This document shows, one piece after another, positions 35,585-43,403 of a stretch of 64,000 bases of DNA. The stretch spans positions 289,312-353,311 of the forward strand of contig JAJEFA010000021.1 of assembly GCA_022820725.1 (NCBI GenBank), in the 5' to 3' direction. Each line of letters begins with the position of its first letter. Within the stretch, counting starts at the first letter, position 1. Source of the stretch: Candidatus Binatia bacterium. GTDB taxonomy: Bacteria > Desulfobacterota > Binatia > Bin18. The translations under genes and the position numbers were made by a program. A model generated the notes under the pieces. That model did no database searches. It had not been told where the DNA came from and was given only the letters and a program-made list of their open reading frames with translations.

Positions 35585-36187
35585 ATGTATGCGCGTGTTA
35601 TTCCCATCCAATGCAGACCGGGACTCCTGACAGACTTTCTATCCGTCTACCGGAGTGCGGTGATGCCTCCCCTAGTCCAGGAGCCCGGCTTCAATGGAAC
35701 CCTGGTGCTATCCGACCCGGAGGTGCATACGAGCTTCATCGTCACCTTGTGGAACTCCACAACCGCGTTGGCCCGCTCCGAACTGAAGAGCCGGAAGGCG
35801 GTTGCCGCCATGCTGTTGCCGTTTCTGACTGCCCACCCCCAGCCCGAACACTACGAAGTCCTGGTCCGGGCCGGCCAGCATATTGGCGGGCTGTTCGCCC
35901 GGATGATTACCCTGCCCGTTCCCGGAGAACAGCTTGACCCGGCGCGAGCCATTTACGAGCAAGAATATTTGCCTGTGCTCAGGCAGCAGCCCGGCTTTCA
36001 CGGTGTGATGTGGCTGGCCAATCGCTCGCACGGCAGCGGACGGGGGCTGAGCTTTTGGACCAGCAAAGAACAGATGCAGGCCGCCGACCGGGAGAACGAG
36101 ATTTTTCCTCGGGTCTTATCCCGGCTGGCGAAATATTTTTCCGCCCCTACCGAGCGGGGCTATTACGCTGTTTCCGTGCAGATATAG
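35585..36187 (+). CDS. Tandem dimeric alpha/beta-barrel (ABM-like) protein
   Basis: A 200-residue protein built from two ferredoxin-like halves. The first is MYARVIPIQCRPGLLTDFLSVYRSAV with QEPGFNGTLVLSDPE; the second is GLFARMITLPVPGEQLDPARAIYEQEY with QQPGFHGVMWLANRS. The duplicated P-G-F-x-G turns mark the antibiotic-biosynthesis-monooxygenase fold, which normally dimerises; here one chain supplies both halves. Function is unknown; relatives include quinol monooxygenases and heme-degrading enzymes. It lies directly after pepF. Confidence 0.75.
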   Translation: MYARVIPIQCRPGLLTDFLSVYRSAVMPPLVQEPGFNGTLVLSDPEVHTSFIVTLWNSTTALARSELKSRKAVAAMLLPFLTAHPQPEHYEVLVRAGQHIGGLFARMITLPVPGEQLDPARAIYEQEYLPVLRQQPGFHGVMWLANRSHGSGRGLSFWTSKEQMQAADRENEIFPRVLSRLAKYFSAPTERGYYAVSVQI

Positions 36188-36198
36188 CTCATCGAAAA

Positions 36199-37530
36199 TC
36201 AGCCGAGCTGCTGCTTGGCGGTGATGTCCCGTTCCAGGGTCTTACCGGTCAGCCAGAAAAAGACGGCGGACAGGAGACTGGTGCTGACTGCGACTCCAAG
36301 CAGGGAGTAGCGGATCGCATCCGGCGTTCCGATCAGATCGTTAAGAATGCCGACCGTTTGCGGGCCGGCACCTAAGCCGATCATTGTCAGGATAAAAATA
36401 AAGACCGCCGAAGCCGTTGCCCGCATGGCCGGCGGAGCGAGGTCCTGCACAATCGAGCCGGCCGGTCCTATCCACATCGTGCCAAAGATATTTGCCGGGA
36501 AGAAGCTTAATAACGCCAGGGTGGTATTCTCGAGTATCAAGGCTGCGATGATAAAGGGCGTCGAACACAGCGCGCCAACCAGACTGATATAGGCCCGCGC
36601 CCTGGGCTGGTCCCTGACCCAGCGGTCCGCAAGCCAGCCGCCGGAAAAGGCACCAATCGCGCCGCCTATGCCGGTAATCCAGGACAGCCACAAGCCCAGC
36701 TCTCCGGGGGTCATGCCGTGCAGCCGAATAAAAAAGGCGGGAATCCAGGCCCCGAGTCCGTAGCCCACAAAGGCCTGAAAGGCCGCCCCCAAACTGATGC
36801 GCCGGCCGCTGGGCAGTCGGGTCAGAAAACGCCAGGTCTCCCCCAGGCTATAGGAGCGACTCACGGCTGCCGTCCGCTCACTCATGCCGCGTGGAGGCTC
36901 CCGGACCGTGAAACGAACCACGACGGCCATGGCGACACCGGGAAGACCAATAACCATGAACGCTACCCGCCAGCCAAAAGCGTCGTTCAGCCAGCCGCCC
37001 AACCAGAAGCCCAGGCCCACGCCCATGTAAATGCCGCAGGCATACACGGCCAGCACGGTCGCGCGCTTTTCCGGGGGGAAATAGTCGGACAGCAAGGAGT
37101 GCGCCGGTGGAGTGCAGCCTGCCTCTCCCACGCCGACACCCACCCGGGCCAATGCCAGGTCGGTAAAATTCCGTGCCAAGCCCGAGGCCGCGGTCATCAG
37201 GCTCCAGGTCGCGAGACTCAGGGCAATTAGGCTCCGCCGGACCCAACGGTCGGCAACACGGGCGAGCGGCAGGCCGGCAATCGCGTAAAAAACCGCGAAG
37301 GCAAAACCGGTCAGAAACCCCATGGCCGTGTCCGAGACTTGCAGGTCTTCCTTAATCGGCTGGAGTAAAATGGACAGGATTTGACGATCAATAAAATTAA
37401 ACACGTACACCACAAAGAGGACGGCCAGGACGTAGTAGGCATACGGGCCTCCGACCTCAGTGGGTGCGTCGTGGGGCTGGGACGAGGGACTGTTCTGGTC
37501 AAGCGTCTCTTCTTGCGAGGTGAGTGGCAT
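36199..37530 (-). CDS. MFS transporter, spinster-like
   Basis: A 443-residue, 12-helix major facilitator. The opening YYVLAVLFVVYVFNFIDRQILSILLQPIKEDL, the loop-2 motif GLPLARVADRWVRRSLIALS, and ARVGVGVGEAGCTPPAHSLLSDYFPPEKRATVLA are characteristic of the spinster/glycerol-3-phosphate-like bacterial MFS family in aromatic-degrading organisms. The N-terminal 25 residues are polar and cytoplasmic. GAGGAATGT precedes ATG 37530. The solute is unknown. It is convergent with the pepF operon. Confidence 0.87.
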   Translation of the reverse strand: MPLTSQEETLDQNSPSSQPHDAPTEVGGPYAYYVLAVLFVVYVFNFIDRQILSILLQPIKEDLQVSDTAMGFLTGFAFAVFYAIAGLPLARVADRWVRRSLIALSLATWSLMTAASGLARNFTDLALARVGVGVGEAGCTPPAHSLLSDYFPPEKRATVLAVYACGIYMGVGLGFWLGGWLNDAFGWRVAFMVIGLPGVAMAVVVRFTVREPPRGMSERTAAVSRSYSLGETWRFLTRLPSGRRISLGAAFQAFVGYGLGAWIPAFFIRLHGMTPGELGLWLSWITGIGGAIGAFSGGWLADRWVRDQPRARAYISLVGALCSTPFIIAALILENTTLALLSFFPANIFGTMWIGPAGSIVQDLAPPAMRATASAVFIFILTMIGLGAGPQTVGILNDLIGTPDAIRYSLLGVAVSTSLLSAVFFWLTGKTLERDITAKQQLG

Positions 37531-37684
37531 ACATTCCTCTTTTTGACAGGTCCCCCTTCTCGCCAGAAGCGCGCGCGGTTGTCAAGCACCGTCCCAGCAG
37601 AACAGACACGGCACACGCTGACGGTCAAAAGGGGACGTGCTACAGTCGCGCGACCGAACAGAGAGCAAGAAAGGACACGGAAAA

Positions 37685-38680
37685 ATGGCCTATAAAATTT
37701 CCATTGGTATCGATTGGCAGGGTAAGCTCGACTACCAGGCGCTGTGTGAGAAGGTACAAATCGCGGAGGCGGCCGGGGTGCATTCGGCCTGGGTGCCGGA
37801 AGCCTGGGGGCGGGATGCGTTCACCATCTTGACCCTGTTGGCCGACAAGACGAAGCGTATCAATCTTGGCACGGCGATTGTGAATACCTACTCACGCACG
37901 CCTGCCGCGCTGGCCCAGCATTTCGCCACCCTGGATGAGGTCTCTGGAGGGCGTATGCTGCTCGGCCTGGGGACGAGTGGTCCGCAGGTGATTGAGCACT
38001 TTCACGGGGTCGCGTTCCAGCCGCCCCTCCAGCGCATGCGCGAGTATGTGGAGATTATCAACACCCTGATGAAAGGCGAGCCGCTCAAATACTCAGGTAG
38101 GCTGTTCGACCTGCAACGCGGCTTTACGTTACGCTTCCAGCCCGTTCGCAATCACATTCCGATTTATCTGGCAACGCTGAATGCCAAGAGCGTGAAAATG
38201 ACCGCCGCGCTGGCAGACGGTTGGTTGCCGATTCTGATTCCCATTGAGCACCTCAAGAGCGAAATTGACAATCTGCGCCAGGCCAGCGTGGCTGCCGGGC
38301 GTCCGGCCAATGCGGTCGCCGTCCGTTCGCCAGGCACCGTCACGGTGACTTCACAGGTTGACAAAGCCCGCGCCGCCTCAGCCGGTATGCTGGCCTTTTA
38401 CATTGGCCGTATGGGCACGTTCTACGCCGCTCAACTCACCCGGCTGGGCTACGGGGAAGCGGTCGAAACTATCAAAGAAGCCTGGGCCGGTGGCTCGCGC
38501 GCCGCCGGTGAAGCAGTGCCCGCTCAGTTGGTCGATGCAACCGGCTGCGTAGGGTCAGTGGAGGCAGGCATCGATCGCCTGCAAGCCCAGGAAGAGTGCG
38601 GCGTAGACCTGCATCATGTCAACGTGCAGGCGGAGAATAATAGAGAGTACGAGCGGATTCTGGCGAAGCTGGTCGGGTGA
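37685..38680 (+). CDS. LLM-class F420-dependent-type oxidoreductase
   Basis: A 331-residue LLM protein. YKISIGIDWQGKLDYQALCEKVQIAEAAGVHSAWVPEAWG begins the barrel, with INLGTAIVNTYSRTPAALAQ, GGRMLLGLGTSGPQVIEHFHG and FRLQPV-like IPIYLATLNAKSVKMTAALADGWLP following. The HFHG and W-P-E-A-W-G motifs recur in the F420-dependent methylene-H4MPT-reductase-like branch. I start at ATG 37685, where AAGGA lies 10 bases upstream. A terminator-like hairpin follows the stop. The related enzyme at 39001-39984 lies in the opposite orientation beyond a small DUF2283 gene. Confidence 0.87.
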   Translation: MAYKISIGIDWQGKLDYQALCEKVQIAEAAGVHSAWVPEAWGRDAFTILTLLADKTKRINLGTAIVNTYSRTPAALAQHFATLDEVSGGRMLLGLGTSGPQVIEHFHGVAFQPPLQRMREYVEIINTLMKGEPLKYSGRLFDLQRGFTLRFQPVRNHIPIYLATLNAKSVKMTAALADGWLPILIPIEHLKSEIDNLRQASVAAGRPANAVAVRSPGTVTVTSQVDKARAASAGMLAFYIGRMGTFYAAQLTRLGYGEAVETIKEAWAGGSRAAGEAVPAQLVDATGCVGSVEAGIDRLQAQEECGVDLHHVNVQAENNREYERILAKLVG

Positions 38681-38687
38681 TGTTTCG

Positions 38688-38708
38688 GGACGATCTTTGT
38701 GATCGTCC
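38688..38708 (+). terminator. Hairpin after the LLM gene, probable terminator
   Basis: Stem GGACGATC / GATCGTCC with a 5-base loop, 8 bases after the stop, followed by TCATCTCTTT, which is only moderately T-rich. Confidence 0.5.
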
Positions 38709-38721
38709 TCATCTCTTTGAT

Positions 38722-38760
38722 CCCCTCCTGCGGAGGGGTGGCCGCAGGCCGGGGTGGGTA
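38722..38760 (+). repeat. Dispersed approximately 40-bp repeat, copy 1
   Basis: CCCCTCCTGCGGAGGGGTGG followed by a CCGCAGGCCGG hairpin and GGGTGGGT. The same unit occurs twice near 57.8 kb (57760-57801 reversed and 57812-57850 direct). Each unit contains two small inverted repeats. Confidence 0.85.
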
Positions 38761-38787
38761 GGCTCTCTCCTCCTGGAAACAGGGAGC

Positions 38788-38985
38788 TTACTCACTAACC
38801 TCGAATTGCATTTCTTTAGTATTGCCTACGACCCTTGAAGCCTGCATGATCTCAAAGCGGACAATTCCTCCATCATAACCAAAGTCGGCAATGACCCTGG
38901 GACGAACCTCGTCACTTTCCTTGATACGATCATCCCGAAGTCCAATGACCAGAGAGTCGGTCTCTTTATTATAAATGACTCTCAT
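38788..38985 (-). CDS. DUF2283-family small protein
   Basis: 65 residues with the DUF2283 pattern: an N-terminal YNKETDSLVIGLRDDRI strand pair, ESDEVRPRVIADFGYDGGIVRFEIMQAS, and a short acidic tail. Proteins of this family are small, often chromosomal, sometimes beside toxin-antitoxin-like DUF4258 genes; none is visible here. Function is unknown. It begins 15 bases after the stop of the LLM gene on the same strand. Confidence 0.85.
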   Translation of the reverse strand: MRVIYNKETDSLVIGLRDDRIKESDEVRPRVIADFGYDGGIVRFEIMQASRVVGNTKEMQFEVSE

Positions 38986-39000
38986 AAGAAGTGTCTCACT

Positions 39001-39984
39001 TTACTGCCCGAACGTCTCAACCAACGTATGTAGATCATCCCTGGTGATTTGGCTCGTCGGTGGAGATGCGACTATCGGGTGCTGCACGCCGGCGGCGGTA
39101 AAATGACTGAGTTGGGTGCGGCAGTCTTCGGGCGGACCGAATATAAACAACTCTTCGACCATGGAATCCGGAATGGACTCCTCCGCCCCCTTCCGGTCGC
39201 CGGCCTGCCAGCGAGCATGCACTTCATCCAGAATATCGCTATAGCCAAAGCGGCGGAAACCCTGGATATACGTGTTGGCCTGACAGTAGCCCACCAACAC
39301 GTGGCGCAGTTGCTGTAGGGCCTGTTCCCGGTCCTGCCTGACCAGCGTATGCACATAGCAGCCGATATCAATATCGCTCAAGCCGCGCCCGGCACGCTCC
39401 GCTCCTTTTGCAATCTCGGCCAGCGAATGGGGAATCTGTCGCGCCGGCAGCCAGGCCAGCAGCACGCCGTCCGCGACCTCTCCGGCTAACTGGAGCATGC
39501 GCGGGTTCACGGCCGCCAGATAGATAGGCATGGCCCCCGACAGGCGCAAGCTGAGGCGAAAGCCCTGCGGCCGGTAAAACCCGTTGGTGCGCGTGACCCG
39601 CTCGCCGGCCAGCACGCGGCGGACAATATCCACATACTCGCGCGTGCGGGCCACGGGCCGGTCCCAGGCAATACCGTGAAAGGTATTGATGTTACGCGTG
39701 CTCACTCCGATACCCAACCGCGCCCGTCCTGGTGCGACCAGGTCCATGCTGGCGGCCTGCATGGCGGTGAGCGTTGGCGGGCGAAGGTAGAGCGAGATAA
39801 TGCCCGTACCGACATGAATGTGCTGCGTGGCGGCCAGAAAGGCGGTAACCAGCGTACTCGTCTCTGTGCCCCAGGCCTCGCCGACCCACAGGCTCTCGAA
39901 GCCGTGTTCCTCGGCCTTGCGCGCGACCTGCTGATACACCTCGAAGTGATGTCCGGTCGGCGGCAGGCCCAATCCTATGCGCAT
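39001..39984 (-). CDS. LLM-class F420-dependent-type oxidoreductase
   Basis: A 327-residue LLM protein. RIGLGLPPTGHHFEVYQQVARKAEEHGFESLWVGEAWG leads into IHVGTGIISLYLRPPTLTAMQAAS, GRARLGIGVSTRNINTFHG and AMPIYLAAVNPRMLQLAGEVADGVLL. It shares the E-A-W-G and F-H-G motifs with the enzyme at 37685-38680, so the two are probably paralogues. GGGAGAGACAGT precedes ATG 39984; the 24 residues upstream in frame are Arg-rich and unlikely to be coding. Substrate unknown. Confidence 0.87.
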   Translation of the reverse strand: MRIGLGLPPTGHHFEVYQQVARKAEEHGFESLWVGEAWGTETSTLVTAFLAATQHIHVGTGIISLYLRPPTLTAMQAASMDLVAPGRARLGIGVSTRNINTFHGIAWDRPVARTREYVDIVRRVLAGERVTRTNGFYRPQGFRLSLRLSGAMPIYLAAVNPRMLQLAGEVADGVLLAWLPARQIPHSLAEIAKGAERAGRGLSDIDIGCYVHTLVRQDREQALQQLRHVLVGYCQANTYIQGFRRFGYSDILDEVHARWQAGDRKGAEESIPDSMVEELFIFGPPEDCRTQLSHFTAAGVQHPIVASPPTSQITRDDLHTLVETFGQ

Positions 39985-40019
39985 ACTGTCTCTCCCTTTT
40001 TCAGAGTCTCGTTCCGGGT

Positions 40020-42026
40020 CTAATCGCTTTCGTGTTCTTCGGCTAACGCCGTCCACTCCGCGTACTGCTCGTCGAGTTGCTGTTTGACCCGCTCATATTG
40101 ATGCGCCGCCTCGCGGGCTTTTGCCCGATCTTGAAACGTCTTTTCATCCGCAAGGCGACGTTCGAGCTTTTCCTTGTGGTCCTCCAGCGTGGCGATATGC
40201 TGCTCCAGCGCGGCCAACCGTTTGGCCCGTTTTTGGCGTTCGGCCCGGGCAGCCTTTTGCTGTTGATAGGAGAGCTTGCCGTGCTTGGCCTCGCGAATGG
40301 CGGCCAGCGTCCCTTCAATGCCCGCCGCGCTTGCCGTAGGCGAAGCAACGGCTGCCCGCTGGACTACGCTCTGAAGGCGAACCTGTTCCTGGTGTGGAGA
40401 CGGGCCTGTCTGTCGTTCTTTCCGCTCCAGAAACTCCTCAAACGTTCCGGGATAGGTGGTACAGCACCCGTCCTGGAGTTCGAGCACTTTTGTTACCAGG
40501 CCGCTGAGAAAATAGCGGTCGTGCGACACAACGACAAAAGTTCCCGCATACTGCAGCAGGGCTTCTTTCACAATGTCTTTGGTCCGGATATCGAGATGGT
40601 TTGTGGGTTCATCCAGAATGAGCAGATTCGAGGCCTGCAACAGCATTTTTGCCAACGCGAGACGGCTCTTTTCACCGCCGCTGAGCACGGCAACTCGCTT
40701 TTCGATCGCATCCCCGGAAAAGAGAAAGGCCCCCAGAAGAGTGCGGAGCTGAGGGACGATGTCGGTTGCGGCTTCCCGGAGGATCTCTTCATACACCGTA
40801 TTGTTGGTCTGTAAGCGTTCGGCCTGCTGCTGGGCATAGTAATCGAGGGCGACCTGATGACCGAGCTGACGGCTGCCTGAGGTGGGCTCTTCAACCCCGG
40901 ACAGGATGCGGCTGAGGGTGGACTTGCCCGCCCCGTTGACGCCGACCACCGCAACCCGGTCTCCGCGCTCAATCACTAGGTCCAGATTCTCAAACACCTG
41001 TACGTTGTCATAGCGTTTGCTGACCCCCTGTAATTCGATCACCCGTCGGCCGCTCCTGGGGGCCTGAGGAAAATGGAAACGGACACCCTTGGGCACGGTT
41101 TGGGGCGGGTCGAGCTTTTCCATTTTCTCCAACTGCTTGACCCGACTCTGGACCTGCGGCGCCTTCCGAGCGTTATAGCGAAACGTATTGATAAAGCGGG
41201 TCAGGCGCTCAATCTCTTCCTGCTGGGTGTCATAGGCTTTTCGATACGACTCCAGGTGTTCTTCAAACACGCGCTCAAAGGTCGAGTAATTGCCCGTATA
41301 TTCGGCCAGGGCAGAGCGGTGCAGGGCGACCACCCGATTGACCATCCGGTCAAGAAAGGCCCGGTCGTGCGAAACGATGACAATGCTGCCACGATAATTG
41401 TGCAGATATGCTTCAAGCCATAGCAGCGAGTCGAGGTCGAGGTGATTGGTTGGCTCGTCGAGCAGTAAGACATCGGGCTGCCGGAGCAGGAGTTTGGCCA
41501 GTGCAATCCGCATCTGCCAGCCCCCGCTGAACGTCTCGGTGCGTGCCGTAAACTGCGCTTCGTGAAACCCCAGGCCGGTCAGGACTTTGGCGACCTGGGC
41601 ATCGGCCTGAAATCCGTCGAGTTCTTCGATTCGGTGCTGGAGGTCCCCGTAGCGCGCAATGAGTTCCGCTTGGGCCGATGCATCGGAGGTCGTTCCATTA
41701 GGACTGTCGAGCGTGGCCTGAATCGTCTCCAGTTCCTGCTGTAGCGCGGTCAACTCCGGCAGAGCGGAGCGCGTCTCGGCGAAGAGATCGCGTCCGGAAA
41801 TTTCGATTCCCTCCTGGGGCAGATAACCAATGCTGAGGTCCCGGTCGCGCTGGACCCGGCCCGCATCGGGCTCAAGCTGTCCGGTCAAGAGGCGGAAGAG
41901 GGTTGTTTTGCCCGCACCGTTGGGACCGACCAGACCCACACGGGCGCCTTGACGAATATGCCAGTTGAGATTGCGAAACAGTTCCTGTCCGCCAAAGGCG
42001 AGGGACAGATTGATAAGCTGGAGCAT
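40020..42026 (-). CDS. ABC-F family ATPase (Uup/YheS-like)
   Basis: A 668-residue duplicated ATPase without membrane segments. First half: Walker A GPNGAGKTT, signature FSGGWQMRIALAKLL, Walker B VLLLDEPTNHLD. Second half: GVNGAGKST, LSGGEKSRLALAKML, LLILDEPTNHLD. The inter-domain linker carries the paired helices of an ABC-F arm (about residues 230-330) and a Lys/Arg/Glu-rich coiled coil fills the last 100 residues. ABC-F proteins bind the ribosomal E site, rescuing stalled ribosomes or protecting against antibiotics. The start MLQLINLSLAFGG fits the family although no Shine-Dalgarno is obvious. A longer in-frame reading lacks family similarity. Confidence 0.9.
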   Translation of the reverse strand: MLQLINLSLAFGGQELFRNLNWHIRQGARVGLVGPNGAGKTTLFRLLTGQLEPDAGRVQRDRDLSIGYLPQEGIEISGRDLFAETRSALPELTALQQELETIQATLDSPNGTTSDASAQAELIARYGDLQHRIEELDGFQADAQVAKVLTGLGFHEAQFTARTETFSGGWQMRIALAKLLLRQPDVLLLDEPTNHLDLDSLLWLEAYLHNYRGSIVIVSHDRAFLDRMVNRVVALHRSALAEYTGNYSTFERVFEEHLESYRKAYDTQQEEIERLTRFINTFRYNARKAPQVQSRVKQLEKMEKLDPPQTVPKGVRFHFPQAPRSGRRVIELQGVSKRYDNVQVFENLDLVIERGDRVAVVGVNGAGKSTLSRILSGVEEPTSGSRQLGHQVALDYYAQQQAERLQTNNTVYEEILREAATDIVPQLRTLLGAFLFSGDAIEKRVAVLSGGEKSRLALAKMLLQASNLLILDEPTNHLDIRTKDIVKEALLQYAGTFVVVSHDRYFLSGLVTKVLELQDGCCTTYPGTFEEFLERKERQTGPSPHQEQVRLQSVVQRAAVASPTASAAGIEGTLAAIREAKHGKLSYQQQKAARAERQKRAKRLAALEQHIATLEDHKEKLERRLADEKTFQDRAKAREAAHQYERVKQQLDEQYAEWTALAEEHESD

Positions 42027-42139
42027 GGAGACGAAGAGACCTTGAAATAATCGTTGAGGAACAGAACCCGACTTTTCTATATCAGTGGTAATAGGAAACG
42101 ATCCAGGCCGGGTCAGTTCGTGCGCTTGGACGGCGATGA

Positions 42140-42961
42140 CTACTCGTCTTCCTCTGGAGGTAACAACAGTGATTCTCCCAGCGAGCGGACCAACCAGCGA
42201 TGGACATCTCCGACCAGGGTCGCCGCCTGTGGGCCAGCCAGCAGCCAGTGACCTTGGTCCGGGTAGTTCAGGCTGGCAGCCTGTAGGGTGTTTGCAAGCC
42301 AACGTACGGCCGGAGCAGGCACCATACGGTCTTGCTGCCCCCAGACAACCAGACTAGGGCAAGACAGGGGAGTTGCCGGAAAATCAGTCCGGCCTCGGGT
42401 AAGGGTACGGACGACTCTACCGGAGTCCGGCTCAAACCGGTCGTATAACTGGTCGTGCAGCCCTGCCGGAACTGTGTGGAAAAGAAAATCGCGGGCAAGC
42501 CGACGAGACGGAGGAGGATGGCCGCGATTCCACAGGAGCGCGGGTAGGGCGGCAAGTCGCACCAGAGGGAGAGCCGGACGCAGGTCGGCCTGCCAGTGGC
42601 AGAGCAGCAAGGGAGAAATACAGACGAGGGCACGCGGTTGTGTGCGGGTGGCGGCGAGGAGTGCGAGGAGGCTGCCCAGATCAAAGCCGATCACAATAGG
42701 CGGGCAATCGAACGCAGCGCTAGCTGTAGTAATGGTCGTGAGATGATCGTCAAGAGAGATCTCACCACGCCGGCGGGTTGCGGACTGTTCGTACAGATCA
42801 AGCGCCCAGCACGACCAGCCCCGCTGAGAAAAGCTCCACGCGACTTCCTGCCATATCCAGCTTCCCGTCCATAACCCTGGAAGCAGGAGCAGCGGGGCGG
42901 TAAACTTCTCGCGTTCCGGGAAGAGCACCTCGGCGGTGTACGCGGCGAGTCGCTGTTTCAT
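42140..42961 (-). CDS. Alpha/beta-hydrolase-fold protein with Asp at the nucleophile position
   Basis: A 273-residue alpha/beta hydrolase: LLLLPGLWTGSWIWQEVAW (oxyanion strand), IVIGFDLGSLLAL nucleophile elbow, VWGQQDRMV (acid) and DQGHWLLAG (His). The elbow has Asp94 instead of Ser, as in haloalkane dehalogenases and epoxide hydrolases, but the lid and flanking motifs are not recognisably either. The C-terminus is acidic (LLPPEEDE). The ATG at 42961 has no ribosome binding site and sits 13 bases after the terminator hairpin of the upstream gene, so its transcription start is unclear. Confidence 0.7.
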   Translation of the reverse strand: MKQRLAAYTAEVLFPEREKFTAPLLLLPGLWTGSWIWQEVAWSFSQRGWSCWALDLYEQSATRRRGEISLDDHLTTITTASAAFDCPPIVIGFDLGSLLALLAATRTQPRALVCISPLLLCHWQADLRPALPLVRLAALPALLWNRGHPPPSRRLARDFLFHTVPAGLHDQLYDRFEPDSGRVVRTLTRGRTDFPATPLSCPSLVVWGQQDRMVPAPAVRWLANTLQAASLNYPDQGHWLLAGPQAATLVGDVHRWLVRSLGESLLLPPEEDE

Positions 42962-42966
42962 GTGCA

Positions 42967-42998
42967 CAAAAGAGAAAAGGCCCGCTTGGGGCCTTTTC
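42967..42998 (-). terminator. Rho-independent terminator
   Basis: Stem GAAAAGGCC / GGCCTTTTC with a 7-base loop (42974-42998), followed on the minus strand by TCTTTT. It ends the histone-H1-like transcript and almost abuts the next start codon. Confidence 0.85.
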
Positions 42999-43042
42999 TT
43001 GGAAATCCTCCGCCTCGTATCTCGCTACCGCGCTGAGCGACG

Positions 43043-43270
43043 TTACGCTCTCTTCCGGGCCGCTTTCTTCCGGGCCGGGGCTTTCTTGGCGGCCTTCTTA
43101 GCCGGAGCCTTCTTAGCCGGGGCCTTCTTAGCCGGAGCCTTCTTGGCGGCCTTCTTAGCCGGGGCCTTCTTGGCGGCCTTCTTTACGGTTTTCTTAGCGG
43201 CTTTCTTAGCCGGGGCTTTCTTGGCGGCCTTCTTTACGGTTTTCTTAGCGGCTTTCTTCTTCGCAGGCAT
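43043..43270 (-). CDS. Histone H1-like lysine/alanine-rich DNA-binding protein
   Basis: 75 residues almost entirely of Lys, Ala and Pro, in repeats of the type KKAPAKKAAKKTV and KKAPAKKAP, ending RKKAARKRA. This is the composition of bacterial histone-H1-like proteins (HctA/HctB, AlgP C-terminus, BpH1), which bind and condense DNA nonspecifically. No structured domain is present. AAGGAGGTCACT gives a strong start at ATG 43270, and a strong terminator follows, so it is a well-expressed single gene. The repeated codons make the copy number prone to slippage. Confidence 0.85.
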   Translation of the reverse strand: MPAKKKAAKKTVKKAAKKAPAKKAAKKTVKKAAKKAPAKKAAKKAPAKKAPAKKAPAKKAAKKAPARKKAARKRA

Positions 43271-43403
43271 AGTGACCTCCTTCGTTATGAGTGTGGGAAC
43301 CCCTTAGTCCATCAAAATCATCTATCTAAGGCGGAAGAGCCTTTTGGCTACCTTCTATCAGATTGGCCTCTTTGCTGCAACAAAAATACACAAGAACAGA
43401 GTG

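Noticed and set aside
43043..43270. Short tandem repeats resembling a CRISPR or minisatellite
   Set aside because: The repeats are in-frame codons of a Lys/Ala-rich protein with start, ribosome binding site and terminator; there are no spacers.
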